From: Victivallales bacterium
GTDB lineage: Bacteria > Verrucomicrobiota > Lentisphaeria > Oligosphaerales > Oligosphaeraceae
Direction of reading: 5' to 3'
DNA length: 15,781 nt
Assembly: GCA_017458805.1 (NCBI GenBank)
Contig: JAFTAC010000398.1
Span: forward strand, 1 to 15,781
This document shows, piece after piece, positions 1 to 7,201 of this stretch; the stretch's first letter is position 1, and every line of letters begins with the position of its first letter. The notes under the pieces were generated by a model, which saw only the letters and a list, made by a program, of their open reading frames with translations, was not told where the DNA came from and did not search any database. Made by a program: the position numbers and the translations under genes.

Positions 1-245
1 GATATGCACTGGCTACAAACCGCGCCTGGGCACAACTCGCCAGAGCGATATGCACTGGCTACAAACCGCGCCTGGGCACAACTCGCCAGAGCGATATGCA
101 CTGGCTACAAACCGCGCTTAGGCACAACTCGCCAGAGCGATATGCACTGGCTACAAACCGCGCCTGGGCACAACTCGCCAGAGCGATATGCACTGGCTAC
201 AAACCGCGCCTGGGCACAACTCGCCAGAGCGATATGCACTGGCTA
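1..245. repeat. 46-bp tandem repeat array, 5.3 copies
   Basis: Five head-to-tail units of exactly 46 bp start at 1, 47, 93, 139 and 185. A 15-bp partial sixth unit (231-245) follows. Each unit opens with GATATGCACTGGCTAC and ends with CTCGCCAGAGC. The third unit differs from the others by CTTA for CCTG near its middle. Within a unit, CTGGC and GCCAG could form a weak 5-bp stem. There are no spacers, so it is not a CRISPR. The array is cut by the left edge, so its full copy number is unknown. It ends 10 bp before the rsmI start codon. No forward frame through it contains a stop, so rsmI has a long in-frame extension through the array. Confidence 0.95.
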
Positions 246-255
246 TCTGCAGTCT

Positions 256-999
256 ATGTCTGAACTATACATCATCGCCACCCCGATCGGCAACCTCTCC
301 GATGTCAGCCCTCGGGTCATTGAAACCATCAAGTCATTGGATGCGCTTGCGTGTGAAGATACGCGGCACACGGGCAACCTGTTGCATCTGCTTGGTATCG
401 AGCGACCGCCGCTGGTCTTCTCCAACCACGAGTTCAACGAGAAGCAGACAGCGGCCCGAATTGTCGGGCTGCTGAACGATGGCAAGAAGGTGGGCATCTG
501 CAGTGATGCAGGGTATCCGCTGATAAGCGACCCTGGCTATCCCGCCGTGCGTGCCGCGATTGAGGCGGGGCATACGATTGTGCCCATACCTGGAGCCAGT
601 GCCGTGCCGCTGGCGCTTATCATTTCGGGGCTGCCCACCAGCAGCTACACCTTCAAGGGATTTGCGCCACGCAAGCCAGGCGCACGGCGCACCTTCCTGG
701 AGATGGAAAAGGAGATGCCTCACACGCTGGTTTTCTACGAATCCCCCTTCCGTATCGGCAAACTCCTGGAGGAGGCGGCTGAGGTTTACGGAAATAGGCA
801 GGCAGCCGTCTGCCTGGAACTTACCAAGCAGTTTGAACGCTGCGACCGTGCGCCTCTTGTCGAACTCGCCGCAGCCTACAAGGACAAAAAAGTCAAAGGC
901 GAAGCCGTCATCGTCATCGCAGGCAACACCCCCACGTTCATTGAAGAACATGAAGACGAGGGGAGCAGCGACGACGGCCCGTCGTCGAAGCCGCAGTAG
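256..999 (+). CDS. rsmI: 16S rRNA (cytidine1402-2'-O)-methyltransferase RsmI
   Basis: This 247-aa protein is a tetrapyrrole-methylase-fold enzyme. RsmI methylates the 2'-OH of C1402 in the decoding centre of 16S rRNA, using S-adenosylmethionine, in the cytoplasm. Family motifs are clear: ATPIGNLSD at 8-16, CEDTRHTG at 33-40, SDAGYPLISDPG at 83-94, PGASA at 112-116, YESP at 161-164 and KGEAVIVIAG at 214-223. The usual SDAGTP motif reads SDAGYP here. It is shorter than E. coli RsmI (286 aa) and lacks the C-terminal extension, ending instead in an acidic tail. I chose the ATG at 256 because family homology begins there. The frame stays open upstream, but only through the 46-bp repeats. No Shine-Dalgarno sequence is visible. 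It converges with the decarboxylase gene on the other strand. Confidence 0.93.
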   Translation: MSELYIIATPIGNLSDVSPRVIETIKSLDALACEDTRHTGNLLHLLGIERPPLVFSNHEFNEKQTAARIVGLLNDGKKVGICSDAGYPLISDPGYPAVRAAIEAGHTIVPIPGASAVPLALIISGLPTSSYTFKGFAPRKPGARRTFLEMEKEMPHTLVFYESPFRIGKLLEEAAEVYGNRQAAVCLELTKQFERCDRAPLVELAAAYKDKKVKGEAVIVIAGNTPTFIEEHEDEGSSDDGPSSKPQ

Positions 1000-1009
1000 C
1001 GACGAGGGT

Positions 1010-1114
1010 GTAACGACAACGGCTCGTCATCGACGCAAAAACAAACGGGGGTGGCGAAATCGTCACCCCCGTTGTGGTTGCATGGTTTTCCGACGACGTG
1101 ACCGTTGTCGTTAC
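1010..1114. repeat. Nested inverted repeat between convergent genes
   Basis: GTAACGACAACGG at 1010-1022 is matched exactly by its reverse complement at 1102-1114. A partial match continues inward. The strong hairpin at 1045-1072 lies inside the loop. It spans most of the gap between rsmI and the decarboxylase gene and could form a large cruciform or a processed RNA end. Confidence 0.8.
1045..1072 (-). terminator. Probable intrinsic terminator of the minus-strand operon
   Basis: ACGGGGGTG (1045-1053) pairs perfectly with CACCCCCGT (1064-1072) around a short loop that can also pair partly. Read on the minus strand, the G+C-rich stem is followed by TTGTTTTTG, a usable U-rich tail. It lies about 50 bp past the stop of the decarboxylase gene. 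On the plus strand the tail is poor in T, so it would end rsmI transcripts less efficiently. Confidence 0.75.
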
Positions 1115-1121
1115 ATCTTAT

Positions 1122-2087
1122 CTACCGCGCGCAGAATTCGGGATCGGTCTTGAGAAGGTTGCTGAAGTAGTCTATGGTCTTGGTGAGACCTTCGCGCAGC
1201 TGCGTGGTGGGCTGCCACTTGAGGATTTCGCGTGCCTTCGTGATGTCGGGGCGGCGTTGCTTCGGGTCGTCGGCAGGCAGTGGCATCTTGATGATTTTGG
1301 AGTTGGAGTTGGTCAGCTCAATGACCATCTCCGCCAACTGCAGAATGGTGAACTCGCCTGGATTGCCGATGTTGATGGGGCCCGTCACCTCGGGGCCTGT
1401 GGCCATCATGCGGATAATGGCTTCAACAAGGTCGTCGCAGTAGCAGAAGCTGCGGGTCTGGCTGCCCTCACCGTAGATGGTGATGTCCTTGTTCTGCAGC
1501 GCTTGCAGGATGAAGTTGCTGACGACGCGCCCGTCATTCGGGTGCATCCGAGGACCGTATGTGTTGAAGATGCGGACGATTTTGATGGGGAGCTTGCTCT
1601 GGAGCCAGTAGGCGTGGAAGAGGGTTTCTGCGCAGCGCTTGCCCTCGTCGTAGCATGAGCGGAGGCCGATGGGATTGACGTGGCCCCAGTACTCCTCAAC
1701 CTGTGGATGCACCAGCGGGTCGCCATAGACCTCGGACGTGGAGGTCTGCAGGATTTTGGCGCCGATGCGCTTGGCAAGGCCAAGCATGTTGATGGCGCCA
1801 TGCACGCAGGTCTTCACCGTCTGCACGGGGTCTTTCTGGTAATGAATCGGGGAGGCGGGGCACGCCAGATTGTAGATTTCATCCACTTCCACGTAGAGCG
1901 GGAAGGTGACGTCGTGGCGCATCAGTTCAAAACGCGGGTTGGAGAGCAGGTGGTAGATGTTGCGCTTGCTGCCCGTGAAGAAGTTATCGACGCAGATGAC
2001 CTCGTCGCCGTTGTCTAGCAGCCGTTCGCAGAGATGGGAGCCCAGGAAGCCGCTTCCGCCCGTGACAAGTATTCGCTTTCCGCTCAT
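1122..2087 (-). CDS. uxs: UDP-glucuronate decarboxylase (UDP-xylose synthase)
   Basis: This is a 321-aa short-chain dehydrogenase/reductase of the extended type. It oxidises UDP-glucuronate with bound NAD, decarboxylates it and reduces the product to UDP-xylose, a precursor for surface polysaccharide in the cytoplasm. The Rossmann loop is TGGSGFLGSH at 9-18, with NAD-binding D34. LACPASPIHYQ at 74-84 is diagnostic of UXS. The active site is TSTSEVYG at 115-122, with Y146 and K150 in YDEGK, followed by RIFNTYGPRM. A clear AAGGAGA ribosome binding site lies 7-13 bp upstream of the ATG. It starts 17 bp after icd ends, so it is probably co-transcribed with icd. Related epimerases (GalE, RmlB) lack the ACPASP and WGHVNPIG segments seen here. 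Confidence 0.95.
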   Translation of the reverse strand: MSGKRILVTGGSGFLGSHLCERLLDNGDEVICVDNFFTGSKRNIYHLLSNPRFELMRHDVTFPLYVEVDEIYNLACPASPIHYQKDPVQTVKTCVHGAINMLGLAKRIGAKILQTSTSEVYGDPLVHPQVEEYWGHVNPIGLRSCYDEGKRCAETLFHAYWLQSKLPIKIVRIFNTYGPRMHPNDGRVVSNFILQALQNKDITIYGEGSQTRSFCYCDDLVEAIIRMMATGPEVTGPINIGNPGEFTILQLAEMVIELTNSNSKIIKMPLPADDPKQRRPDITKAREILKWQPTTQLREGLTKTIDYFSNLLKTDPEFCAR

Positions 2088-2104
2088 TGCTGTTCTCCTT
2101 TTGT

Positions 2105-3334
2105 TTACATGTTCTGTGCTATCAGTTTGCCGAACTCGGAGCAGGCCACCTTGGTCGAGCCAGGCATCAGCCGCTCGAAGTCATACGTGACGGTCTTGTT
2201 GGCGATGGTACGGTCGATGCCGCGGATGATGGCGTCGGCGGCCTCGTTCCAGCCCAGATAGCGCAGCATCATCTCGGCGGAGAGGATGAGCGAGCCTGGG
2301 TTCACCATGTCCTTGTTGGCGTATTTGGGGGCGGTGCCGTGGGTTGCCTCGAAGACGGCGCAGCCCGTCGTGTAGTTGATGTTTCCGCCAGGCGCAATGC
2401 CAATGCCGCCAACGCATGCCGCCAGTGCGTCGGAGATGTAGTCGCCGTTCAGGTTCAGCGTCGCAATGACGCTGTATTCGGCGGGGCGGGTGAGGATTTG
2501 CTGCAGGAATGCGTCAGCGATGCAGTCCTTGATGATGATTTCCTTGCCGTTTTTGGGATTCTTCATCGTCATCCAGGGGCCCTTGTCAATGACGGTGGCG
2601 CCGAACTCCTCCTTGGCGAGGGCATAGCCCCAGTCGCGGAACGCACCTTCCGTGAACTTCATGATATTGCCCTTGTGGACGAGGGTCACATTGGGCTTGT
2701 CGTTGTCGATGGCATATTGGATGGCGGAGCGGACGAGGCGCTGGGTGCCCTCCTTGGAGACTGGCTTGATGCCGATGCCGCAATCCTGCGGGAAGCGTAT
2801 TTTCGCAAACTGCTTCGGGAAGGTGGCCTTTAGATAATCCTCCAGCGCGGCGACCTCGGGGGTGCCAGCTGCGAACTCGATGCCTGCGTAGATGTCCTCG
2901 GTGTTTTCGCGGAAGATGACCATATCGACCAGTTCAGGCTTCTTGACAGGGGAAGGCACGCCTGTGAACCAGCGCACGGGGCGCAGGCAGACGTAGAGGT
3001 CGCACTGCTGGCGAATGGTCACGTTCAGGCTGCGCATGCCGCCGCCGATGGGGGTTGTCAGCGGTCCCTTGATGCCGACGAGGTACTTCTTGAATGCCTC
3101 AAGCGTGGCTTCGGGCAGCCATTCGCCAGTCTTGTTGAAGGCCTTTTCGCCCGCCAGAACCTCCATCCACTGGATTTTGCGCTTGCCGCCGTAGGACTTC
3201 TCCACGGCTGCATCCACGGCGATTTGCGTGGCGCGCCAGATGTCAGGCCCCGTGCCGTCGCCTTCGATGTAGGGGATAATGGGGGTGTCGCTTACATTCA
3301 GGCCGTTGGGCCCCATTGAGATGATGTCAGACAT
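2105..3334 (-). CDS. icd: NADP-dependent isocitrate dehydrogenase
   Basis: This 409-aa protein matches the E. coli type of homodimeric isocitrate dehydrogenase (416 aa). It converts isocitrate to 2-oxoglutarate and CO2 in the TCA cycle and makes NADPH. Substrate loop GGGMRSLNV (97-105) contains S102, the equivalent of the serine phosphorylated by AceK in E. coli. Catalytic Y149 and K221 are present, as are metal ligands D298 and D302. Cofactor determinants K337-Y338 and Y384/R388 match the NADP-binding set of E. coli IDH, so NADP rather than NAD is predicted. The start is supported by AAAAGGAA just upstream. It lies 41 bp after the HEAT-repeat gene and 17 bp before the decarboxylase gene. No aceK is visible here. 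Confidence 0.96.
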   Translation of the reverse strand: MSDIISMGPNGLNVSDTPIIPYIEGDGTGPDIWRATQIAVDAAVEKSYGGKRKIQWMEVLAGEKAFNKTGEWLPEATLEAFKKYLVGIKGPLTTPIGGGMRSLNVTIRQQCDLYVCLRPVRWFTGVPSPVKKPELVDMVIFRENTEDIYAGIEFAAGTPEVAALEDYLKATFPKQFAKIRFPQDCGIGIKPVSKEGTQRLVRSAIQYAIDNDKPNVTLVHKGNIMKFTEGAFRDWGYALAKEEFGATVIDKGPWMTMKNPKNGKEIIIKDCIADAFLQQILTRPAEYSVIATLNLNGDYISDALAACVGGIGIAPGGNINYTTGCAVFEATHGTAPKYANKDMVNPGSLILSAEMMLRYLGWNEAADAIIRGIDRTIANKTVTYDFERLMPGSTKVACSEFGKLIAQNM

Positions 3335-3375
3335 GATGTTCCTTTTGGAGTTATGGTGGTGATTGTGATAAGTCG

Positions 3376-4983
3376 TCAGGGTGTTGAAAAGGGGTTTGCC
3401 CTGTTGGGGGCTGGACGTAGGGGAACGCGCGGAGGCTGAGGACGGACTGGCGTGGCAGGGCGTCGTGTCTCCTGCACACCTGGCCTGTCGAATTGACGCA
3501 GGTAGGCGTTGACACGGTTGATGGTCAACGGGCTTTTCAGGGAGGGCAGCACCTTCTTCAGCAGGGGAATGAGCTTGGGGAGGTAAACCCTTGGCGGCTG
3601 GCAGACGGCGTTGGCGGCGGCCTCGCGAATCTCCGCGTCCTCATCCTCCAGCGTGGCGGCAAGCAACTCGTCCCACCCCTGTGGGCGGGCCGTGCCGAGG
3701 AGGCGGATGGCGGCCAGGCGGACAGAGGCGTCGTCATCCAGCACGGCGTCCGAAATCAGTTCTCCGCAGGATTTTTGAAGCGATGGAATGCTCATCAGGC
3801 TGACTGCCATCAGACGCACATTGGCGTAGCGCGAGGCGAACAGCCTCTCGACTGTCTCCTTTGCGGGCGGCTGATTCCGCAGCCTTGTCTGAAGTATCTT
3901 CAAAGCCTGCTGGCGAATCTCCGAGTTCTCCTCGTCAACCAGAGCGAGGAAGTAGTCCATCGGCAATTCACCGAAAGTATTGGAGGAGAAAAGTGGCAGG
4001 ACCGCCGCGCGAATGGCGTTGTGGGGGCTTTCCAGCAGAGATTTTGCAAAATCTACCGCATCCTTGCGGAAGTAGCGCAGGTTGGCGCAGAGCGCCGCGC
4101 GCTGCGCCATGGGAAGCGTCTCATCCTGAATGGCCGCCTTAAGCACGCTGAAGGAGTCTGGCTGGAACTGCAGGCTGTATTTGCTGATGGCCTCGAAGCG
4201 CACATTTGCATCCGTGTCCGCAAAAAGCTTTTTCAGAATGGGGGCCCCGTGCTCGCCAAGCGAAGCGGCGGTCGTCACAAGAATGGTACGCACCTGCTCC
4301 ACAGGGTCTTCCACCAGATGCGACATCGCCGTCGCGCGCTCTGCCTCGTGGCCGATGATTCGGGCGTAGGCAAGCAGAGCCAGACAGCGCACCTCCTTGT
4401 CATCGTCGCGCAGAAAACGCTCCAGCCCCTTCTGCGATAAGGGTGTGGGGAAGTATCTGGCGGCTGCAAGGACGTTGCGCCGCACAGAGGGGTCGCTGTC
4501 GTAGAGGGCCTTGTTCATGGCTTTCAGCACCTGCGTCTCCTCGTTGTCCGTGCGACCACCCCGTGCGCGTATCTGGATGTTTGGATTCAGATTGGAGATG
4601 CGTGAGTGCATGATGCCCAGCGCCTCTGGAAGCATCGAGGAGGCCAGACGGCGTATGTGGACGTTTTCATCCCCCAGCAGCCCGATTACAGGCATTTTCG
4701 CCTCCTCTGGCAGATAGCTCTGCTCGCTCAATGAGACAAGGGCACTCTGGCGAACCTGCGCATCGGCGTCCTTCAGGCAGCCTATGACTGCCTCCTCTGC
4801 CTCTGGTGTGTCGTATTTTCCAATGAGCATGGCGGCGCGTCGGCGACGTGCGACATCGTCGCTTTTGAGGTCATCCAGACACTTGGTGATGGTCTCCTCC
4901 TCGGTGTCCTGCCTATGCGTGGCCTGCGCTGCCACAGGCGAGGTGACAGCCAGAAGCGCGCATAGTGTCAGGAGGAGAATCAT
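3376..4983 (-). CDS. Secreted HEAT-repeat protein
   Basis: This 535-aa protein is unassigned beyond its fold. Residues 1-20 form a hydrophobic signal peptide ending in VAAQA, so export to the periplasm or surface is likely, although the N-region has no positive charge. From about residue 30 to 490 the sequence is a run of roughly 30-37-residue helical pairs of HEAT/PBS type, with recurring patterns such as DDDASVRLAAIRLLG and DADAQVRQSALVSL. Such solenoids bind proteins and are not enzymes. The last 40 residues are rich in Pro and Arg and probably disordered. The start codon lies 5 bp after the dnaJ stop with no Shine-Dalgarno site, which suggests translational coupling to dnaJ. A role in envelope protein handling would be a guess from context. 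Confidence 0.85.
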   Translation of the reverse strand: MILLLTLCALLAVTSPVAAQATHRQDTEEETITKCLDDLKSDDVARRRRAAMLIGKYDTPEAEEAVIGCLKDADAQVRQSALVSLSEQSYLPEEAKMPVIGLLGDENVHIRRLASSMLPEALGIMHSRISNLNPNIQIRARGGRTDNEETQVLKAMNKALYDSDPSVRRNVLAAARYFPTPLSQKGLERFLRDDDKEVRCLALLAYARIIGHEAERATAMSHLVEDPVEQVRTILVTTAASLGEHGAPILKKLFADTDANVRFEAISKYSLQFQPDSFSVLKAAIQDETLPMAQRAALCANLRYFRKDAVDFAKSLLESPHNAIRAAVLPLFSSNTFGELPMDYFLALVDEENSEIRQQALKILQTRLRNQPPAKETVERLFASRYANVRLMAVSLMSIPSLQKSCGELISDAVLDDDASVRLAAIRLLGTARPQGWDELLAATLEDEDAEIREAAANAVCQPPRVYLPKLIPLLKKVLPSLKSPLTINRVNAYLRQFDRPGVQETRRPATPVRPQPPRVPLRPAPNRANPFSTP

Positions 4984-4988
4984 GCTGT

Positions 4989-6146
4989 TCAGGAGTGCTT
5001 GCTGAAGAAGGACTTGGCCTTGTCCATAAAGGAACGCCAGAAGGGATGGGAGGTTTCGCTGCAGGAGGCCGCGAACTTGGTCAGCAGCTCCTTCTGCTCG
5101 TTTGTAAGGTTGACAGGCACCTCGATTTGGACGGCAACGTAGAGGTCGCCCTTGCGGCTGCTGCGCGGCGATTGTACGCCTTTGCCAGCAATCCTGAACT
5201 GCTTGCCGTTCTGCGTGCCAGCAGGCACCTTGAAGGTGGTGGGACCGTAGATGGTAGGCACCGTGATTTCACCGCCCAGCGCAGCTGTAGTGAAAGAGAT
5301 CGGCACTTCGCAATACAGATTCAAGTCGTTGCGCTTGAAAATGTTGTGCTCACGCACCTCAATCTCGATGAACAAATCGCCAGAGGCGCCGCCCATGCGG
5401 CCTGAAAGCCCCTCGCCAGCCACGCGGATGCGCGAGCCGTTATCAACGCCCGCAGGGATGTGGAAGGAGACCTTCTTGCTGGTGCGCTTCTGCGTCGAGC
5501 CATGGCACTCCGTGCAGACGTGGTCAAGCGTGTAGCCTGTGCCATGGCAGGTGGGGCAGGTCGTCGCCATCTGGAAGAAGCCTCTGGAGGACATCACCTG
5601 GCCTCTGCCTTTGCAGGTGGGGCAGGTCTGGCGTTTGGAGCCAGGTTCGCCTCCTGATCCATGGCAGCGCGGGCAGGTGTCGTCTATTGAGAAGGAGATG
5701 TCCTTGTCGGCACCGTAAACGGCCTCCTCGAAGGAGATGGTGAGATGGTATTGCAGGTCCTCTCCCTTGACGGGGGCGTTCGGGTCGCGTTGGCGCTGCC
5801 GCCTACGGCCGCCGCCGAACATCTCGCCGAAGATGTCGCCGAGGTCACCCATGTCACCCATGTCACCGAAGTCAAAGTGGATGCCGCCAGGTCCTCCAGG
5901 CCCGCCTGCCGCGCCGCCTGCCTGCGTGTAGCGCTCATGGCCGACCTGGTCGTAGATGCGCTTCTTCTCCTCGTCGCCCAGCACTTCGTATGCGGTGCCG
6001 ATCTGCTTGAACTTTTCTTCGGCTGCCTTGTCGCCCTGGTTGCGGTCTGGGTGGTATTTCATGGCCAGCCGCCTGTAGGCGCGCTTGATGTCGTCTTGGC
6101 TGGCGTTGCGGTCAACTTCCAATATCGAATAATAATCTTCTGCCAT
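4989..6146 (-). CDS. dnaJ: Molecular chaperone DnaJ (Hsp40)
   Basis: This is a 385-aa type I Hsp40. It binds unfolded protein and stimulates the DnaK ATPase in the DnaK-DnaJ-GrpE cycle. The J domain is at 4-70 with HPD at 32-34. A Gly/Phe-rich linker at 77-113 contains a short GDMGDMGDLGD repeat. The zinc region has four CxxC pairs at 158/161, 175/178, 197/200 and 211/214. Three follow CxxCxGxG, but the fourth reads CTECHGST and lacks the final glycine. C-terminal beta domains follow from about 225 to 345. The ribosome binding site is weak (AGAAGAT). It follows grpE by 59 bp and precedes the HEAT gene by 5 bp. No dnaK is present in the window. Confidence 0.97.
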   Translation of the reverse strand: MAEDYYSILEVDRNASQDDIKRAYRRLAMKYHPDRNQGDKAAEEKFKQIGTAYEVLGDEEKKRIYDQVGHERYTQAGGAAGGPGGPGGIHFDFGDMGDMGDLGDIFGEMFGGGRRRQRQRDPNAPVKGEDLQYHLTISFEEAVYGADKDISFSIDDTCPRCHGSGGEPGSKRQTCPTCKGRGQVMSSRGFFQMATTCPTCHGTGYTLDHVCTECHGSTQKRTSKKVSFHIPAGVDNGSRIRVAGEGLSGRMGGASGDLFIEIEVREHNIFKRNDLNLYCEVPISFTTAALGGEITVPTIYGPTTFKVPAGTQNGKQFRIAGKGVQSPRSSRKGDLYVAVQIEVPVNLTNEQKELLTKFAASCSETSHPFWRSFMDKAKSFFSKHS

Positions 6147-6205
6147 AATATCTTCTAGGTTAAACTGTTGTGTTATTCAGTGCGTAACGTGCTGGCGCAC
6201 GGGAT

Positions 6206-6862
6206 CTACTGCTCCTGCGATGGCTCTGCAGGCTTCTCCTCTGGCTTCTCCTCTTCCACCTGAACTGGCTTCGCGGGGCCAGAGCTGACGACGACCATGG
6301 CGGGACGGATGAGGCGCTCGCCCATCATGTAGCCAGGCTTCCACTGGGCGACGATGGTGCCCTCGGGCACGGTGTCGCTGGCCTCCGTCTTGGCGGCCTC
6401 GTGGAACTTCGGGTCGAAGGGCTTGCCTTCGGTGGGAATCTCCTTGATGGAGAAGCTGTCCAAGGCACGCTTGAACTCGTTGAGAATCATCTGCATCCCC
6501 TGCTTGATGGCGTTGACGTCATCGGAGGTGGCAGCGTGCTTCATCGCCATATTGTAGAAGTCATAGACGGGCAGGAACTCCGTGACAACGGCGATTTTCG
6601 CGCGTTCGCGCGTCTCGTTCGCCTCCCGTGCCATGCGCTTGCGGTAGTTGTCAAAGTCGGCGTGCAGGCGGAGCAGCTTGTCGTTGAGGTCTGCGATAAT
6701 CTCCTCGGGTGTGGGCTGCTTGGGCTCCTCCTGCTTCGGTTTTTCCTCGTTGGCCTCAGCCTCTTTATTGGCGGTCTGTTCCGCCTCTTTTTCAGCGGTC
6801 TGCGCCGCAGTGGTTTCGTCGCTCTTTGCCTCGTTCATTTCCTTGTTCTCTTCATCAGGCAT
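6206..6862 (-). CDS. grpE: Nucleotide exchange factor GrpE
   Basis: This cytoplasmic co-chaperone releases ADP from DnaK. With the chosen start it has 218 aa. A Glu/Lys/Ala/Thr-rich, probably disordered stretch comes first (about 1-55). A long helix follows containing LLRLHADFDNYRKRMARE, then the beta-wing segment with FDPKFHEA and GTIVAQWKPGYMMGERLIRPAMV, the family signature. The end is again Glu/Pro-rich. I prefer the ATG at 6862 because GGAGG lies 7 nt before it. Earlier in-frame ATGs (6916, 6901, 6880) would add up to 18 residues, including MFNAIKRMFGGKK, but have no comparable ribosome binding site. The gene precedes dnaJ in the same direction. Confidence 0.95.
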   Translation of the reverse strand: MPDEENKEMNEAKSDETTAAQTAEKEAEQTANKEAEANEEKPKQEEPKQPTPEEIIADLNDKLLRLHADFDNYRKRMAREANETRERAKIAVVTEFLPVYDFYNMAMKHAATSDDVNAIKQGMQMILNEFKRALDSFSIKEIPTEGKPFDPKFHEAAKTEASDTVPEGTIVAQWKPGYMMGERLIRPAMVVVSSGPAKPVQVEEEKPEEKPAEPSQEQ

Positions 6863-6869
6863 TTTCTTT

Positions 6870-6874
6870 CCTCC
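6870..6874 (-). promoter_or_regulatory. Ribosome binding site deciding the grpE start
   Basis: The minus strand reads GGAGGAAAGAAAATG, a perfect Shine-Dalgarno core 7 nt from the ATG at 6862. It lies inside the longer reading frame that begins at 6916, which argues that the longer form is not the main product. Confidence 0.7.
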
Positions 6875-6930
6875 AAACATTCTCTTGATAGCGTTAAACA
6901 TCTGACTAGTTTGCAATGGGGTAAATAATG

Positions 6931-6948
6931 AGGTAATTTAAGTTACCT
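6931..6948. promoter_or_regulatory. Candidate operator palindrome upstream of grpE
   Basis: AGGTAATTTAAGTTACCT is an 18-bp palindrome with a single mismatched pair (T6937/G6942). It lies about 70 bp upstream of the chosen grpE start. Position and symmetry fit a repressor site for the chaperone genes. It does not match CIRCE (TTAGCACTC-N9-GAGTGCTAA) or the HspR site. The binding protein is unknown. Confidence 0.4.
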
Positions 6949-6972
6949 TTAGCCACTGCGTTTAAAATAGAC

Positions 6973-7176
6973 AGCTGCTTTCCCGTTTTGTTCCTTACGA
7001 GGTAGTTTCAAAACTATCATGAAATGCGCGTCGATATGAACACATTGGCGTTGGCAATGTCTCTCGCCGCACGAAAGTGCGGCTTCGAGCCGTTGCCTTA
7101 GCCACTGCGCCCCTCTCTTAGCGCATTTCGCGCTAGTTTTGAAACTACCTCTTTCAAAAACAGCGGAAAAGCAGCT
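6973..7176. repeat. 204-nt near-symmetrical palindromic element
   Basis: The left arm (6973-7029) is the imperfect reverse complement of the right arm (7121-7176). Matches are AGCTGCTTT(C/T)CCG at the outer end, an exact 18-bp GAGGTAGTTTCAAAACTA (6999-7016 with 7134-7151) and GAAATGCGC (7021-7029 with 7121-7129). GGCAA at 7053-7057 pairs with TTGCC at 7093-7097. The exact centre is the hairpin GCCGCAC-GAAA-GTGCGGC (7066-7083). The whole gap between rpsA and grpE could therefore fold as one long hairpin. It contains no gene. It may be a MITE-like element, an RNA processing/attenuation structure or a structured RNA. No target-site duplication is obvious. Confidence 0.85.
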
Positions 7177-7201
7177 ATTGAGATGCGTTGCCTATGCGGA
7201 C

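Noticed and set aside
1..245. CRISPR-like repeat array
   Set aside because: The 46-bp units are directly adjacent with no variable spacers, so it is a plain tandem repeat.
4..255. N-terminal extension of RsmI encoded by the repeats
   Set aside because: The extension is only translated repeat sequence, and RsmI homology begins exactly at the ATG at 256.
2087..4440. Long antisense open frames opposite icd and the HEAT gene
   Set aside because: They are shadows of clearly identified minus-strand genes.
6931..6948. CIRCE element for HrcA control of grpE
   Set aside because: The palindrome does not match TTAGCACTC-N9-GAGTGCTAA in sequence or spacing.
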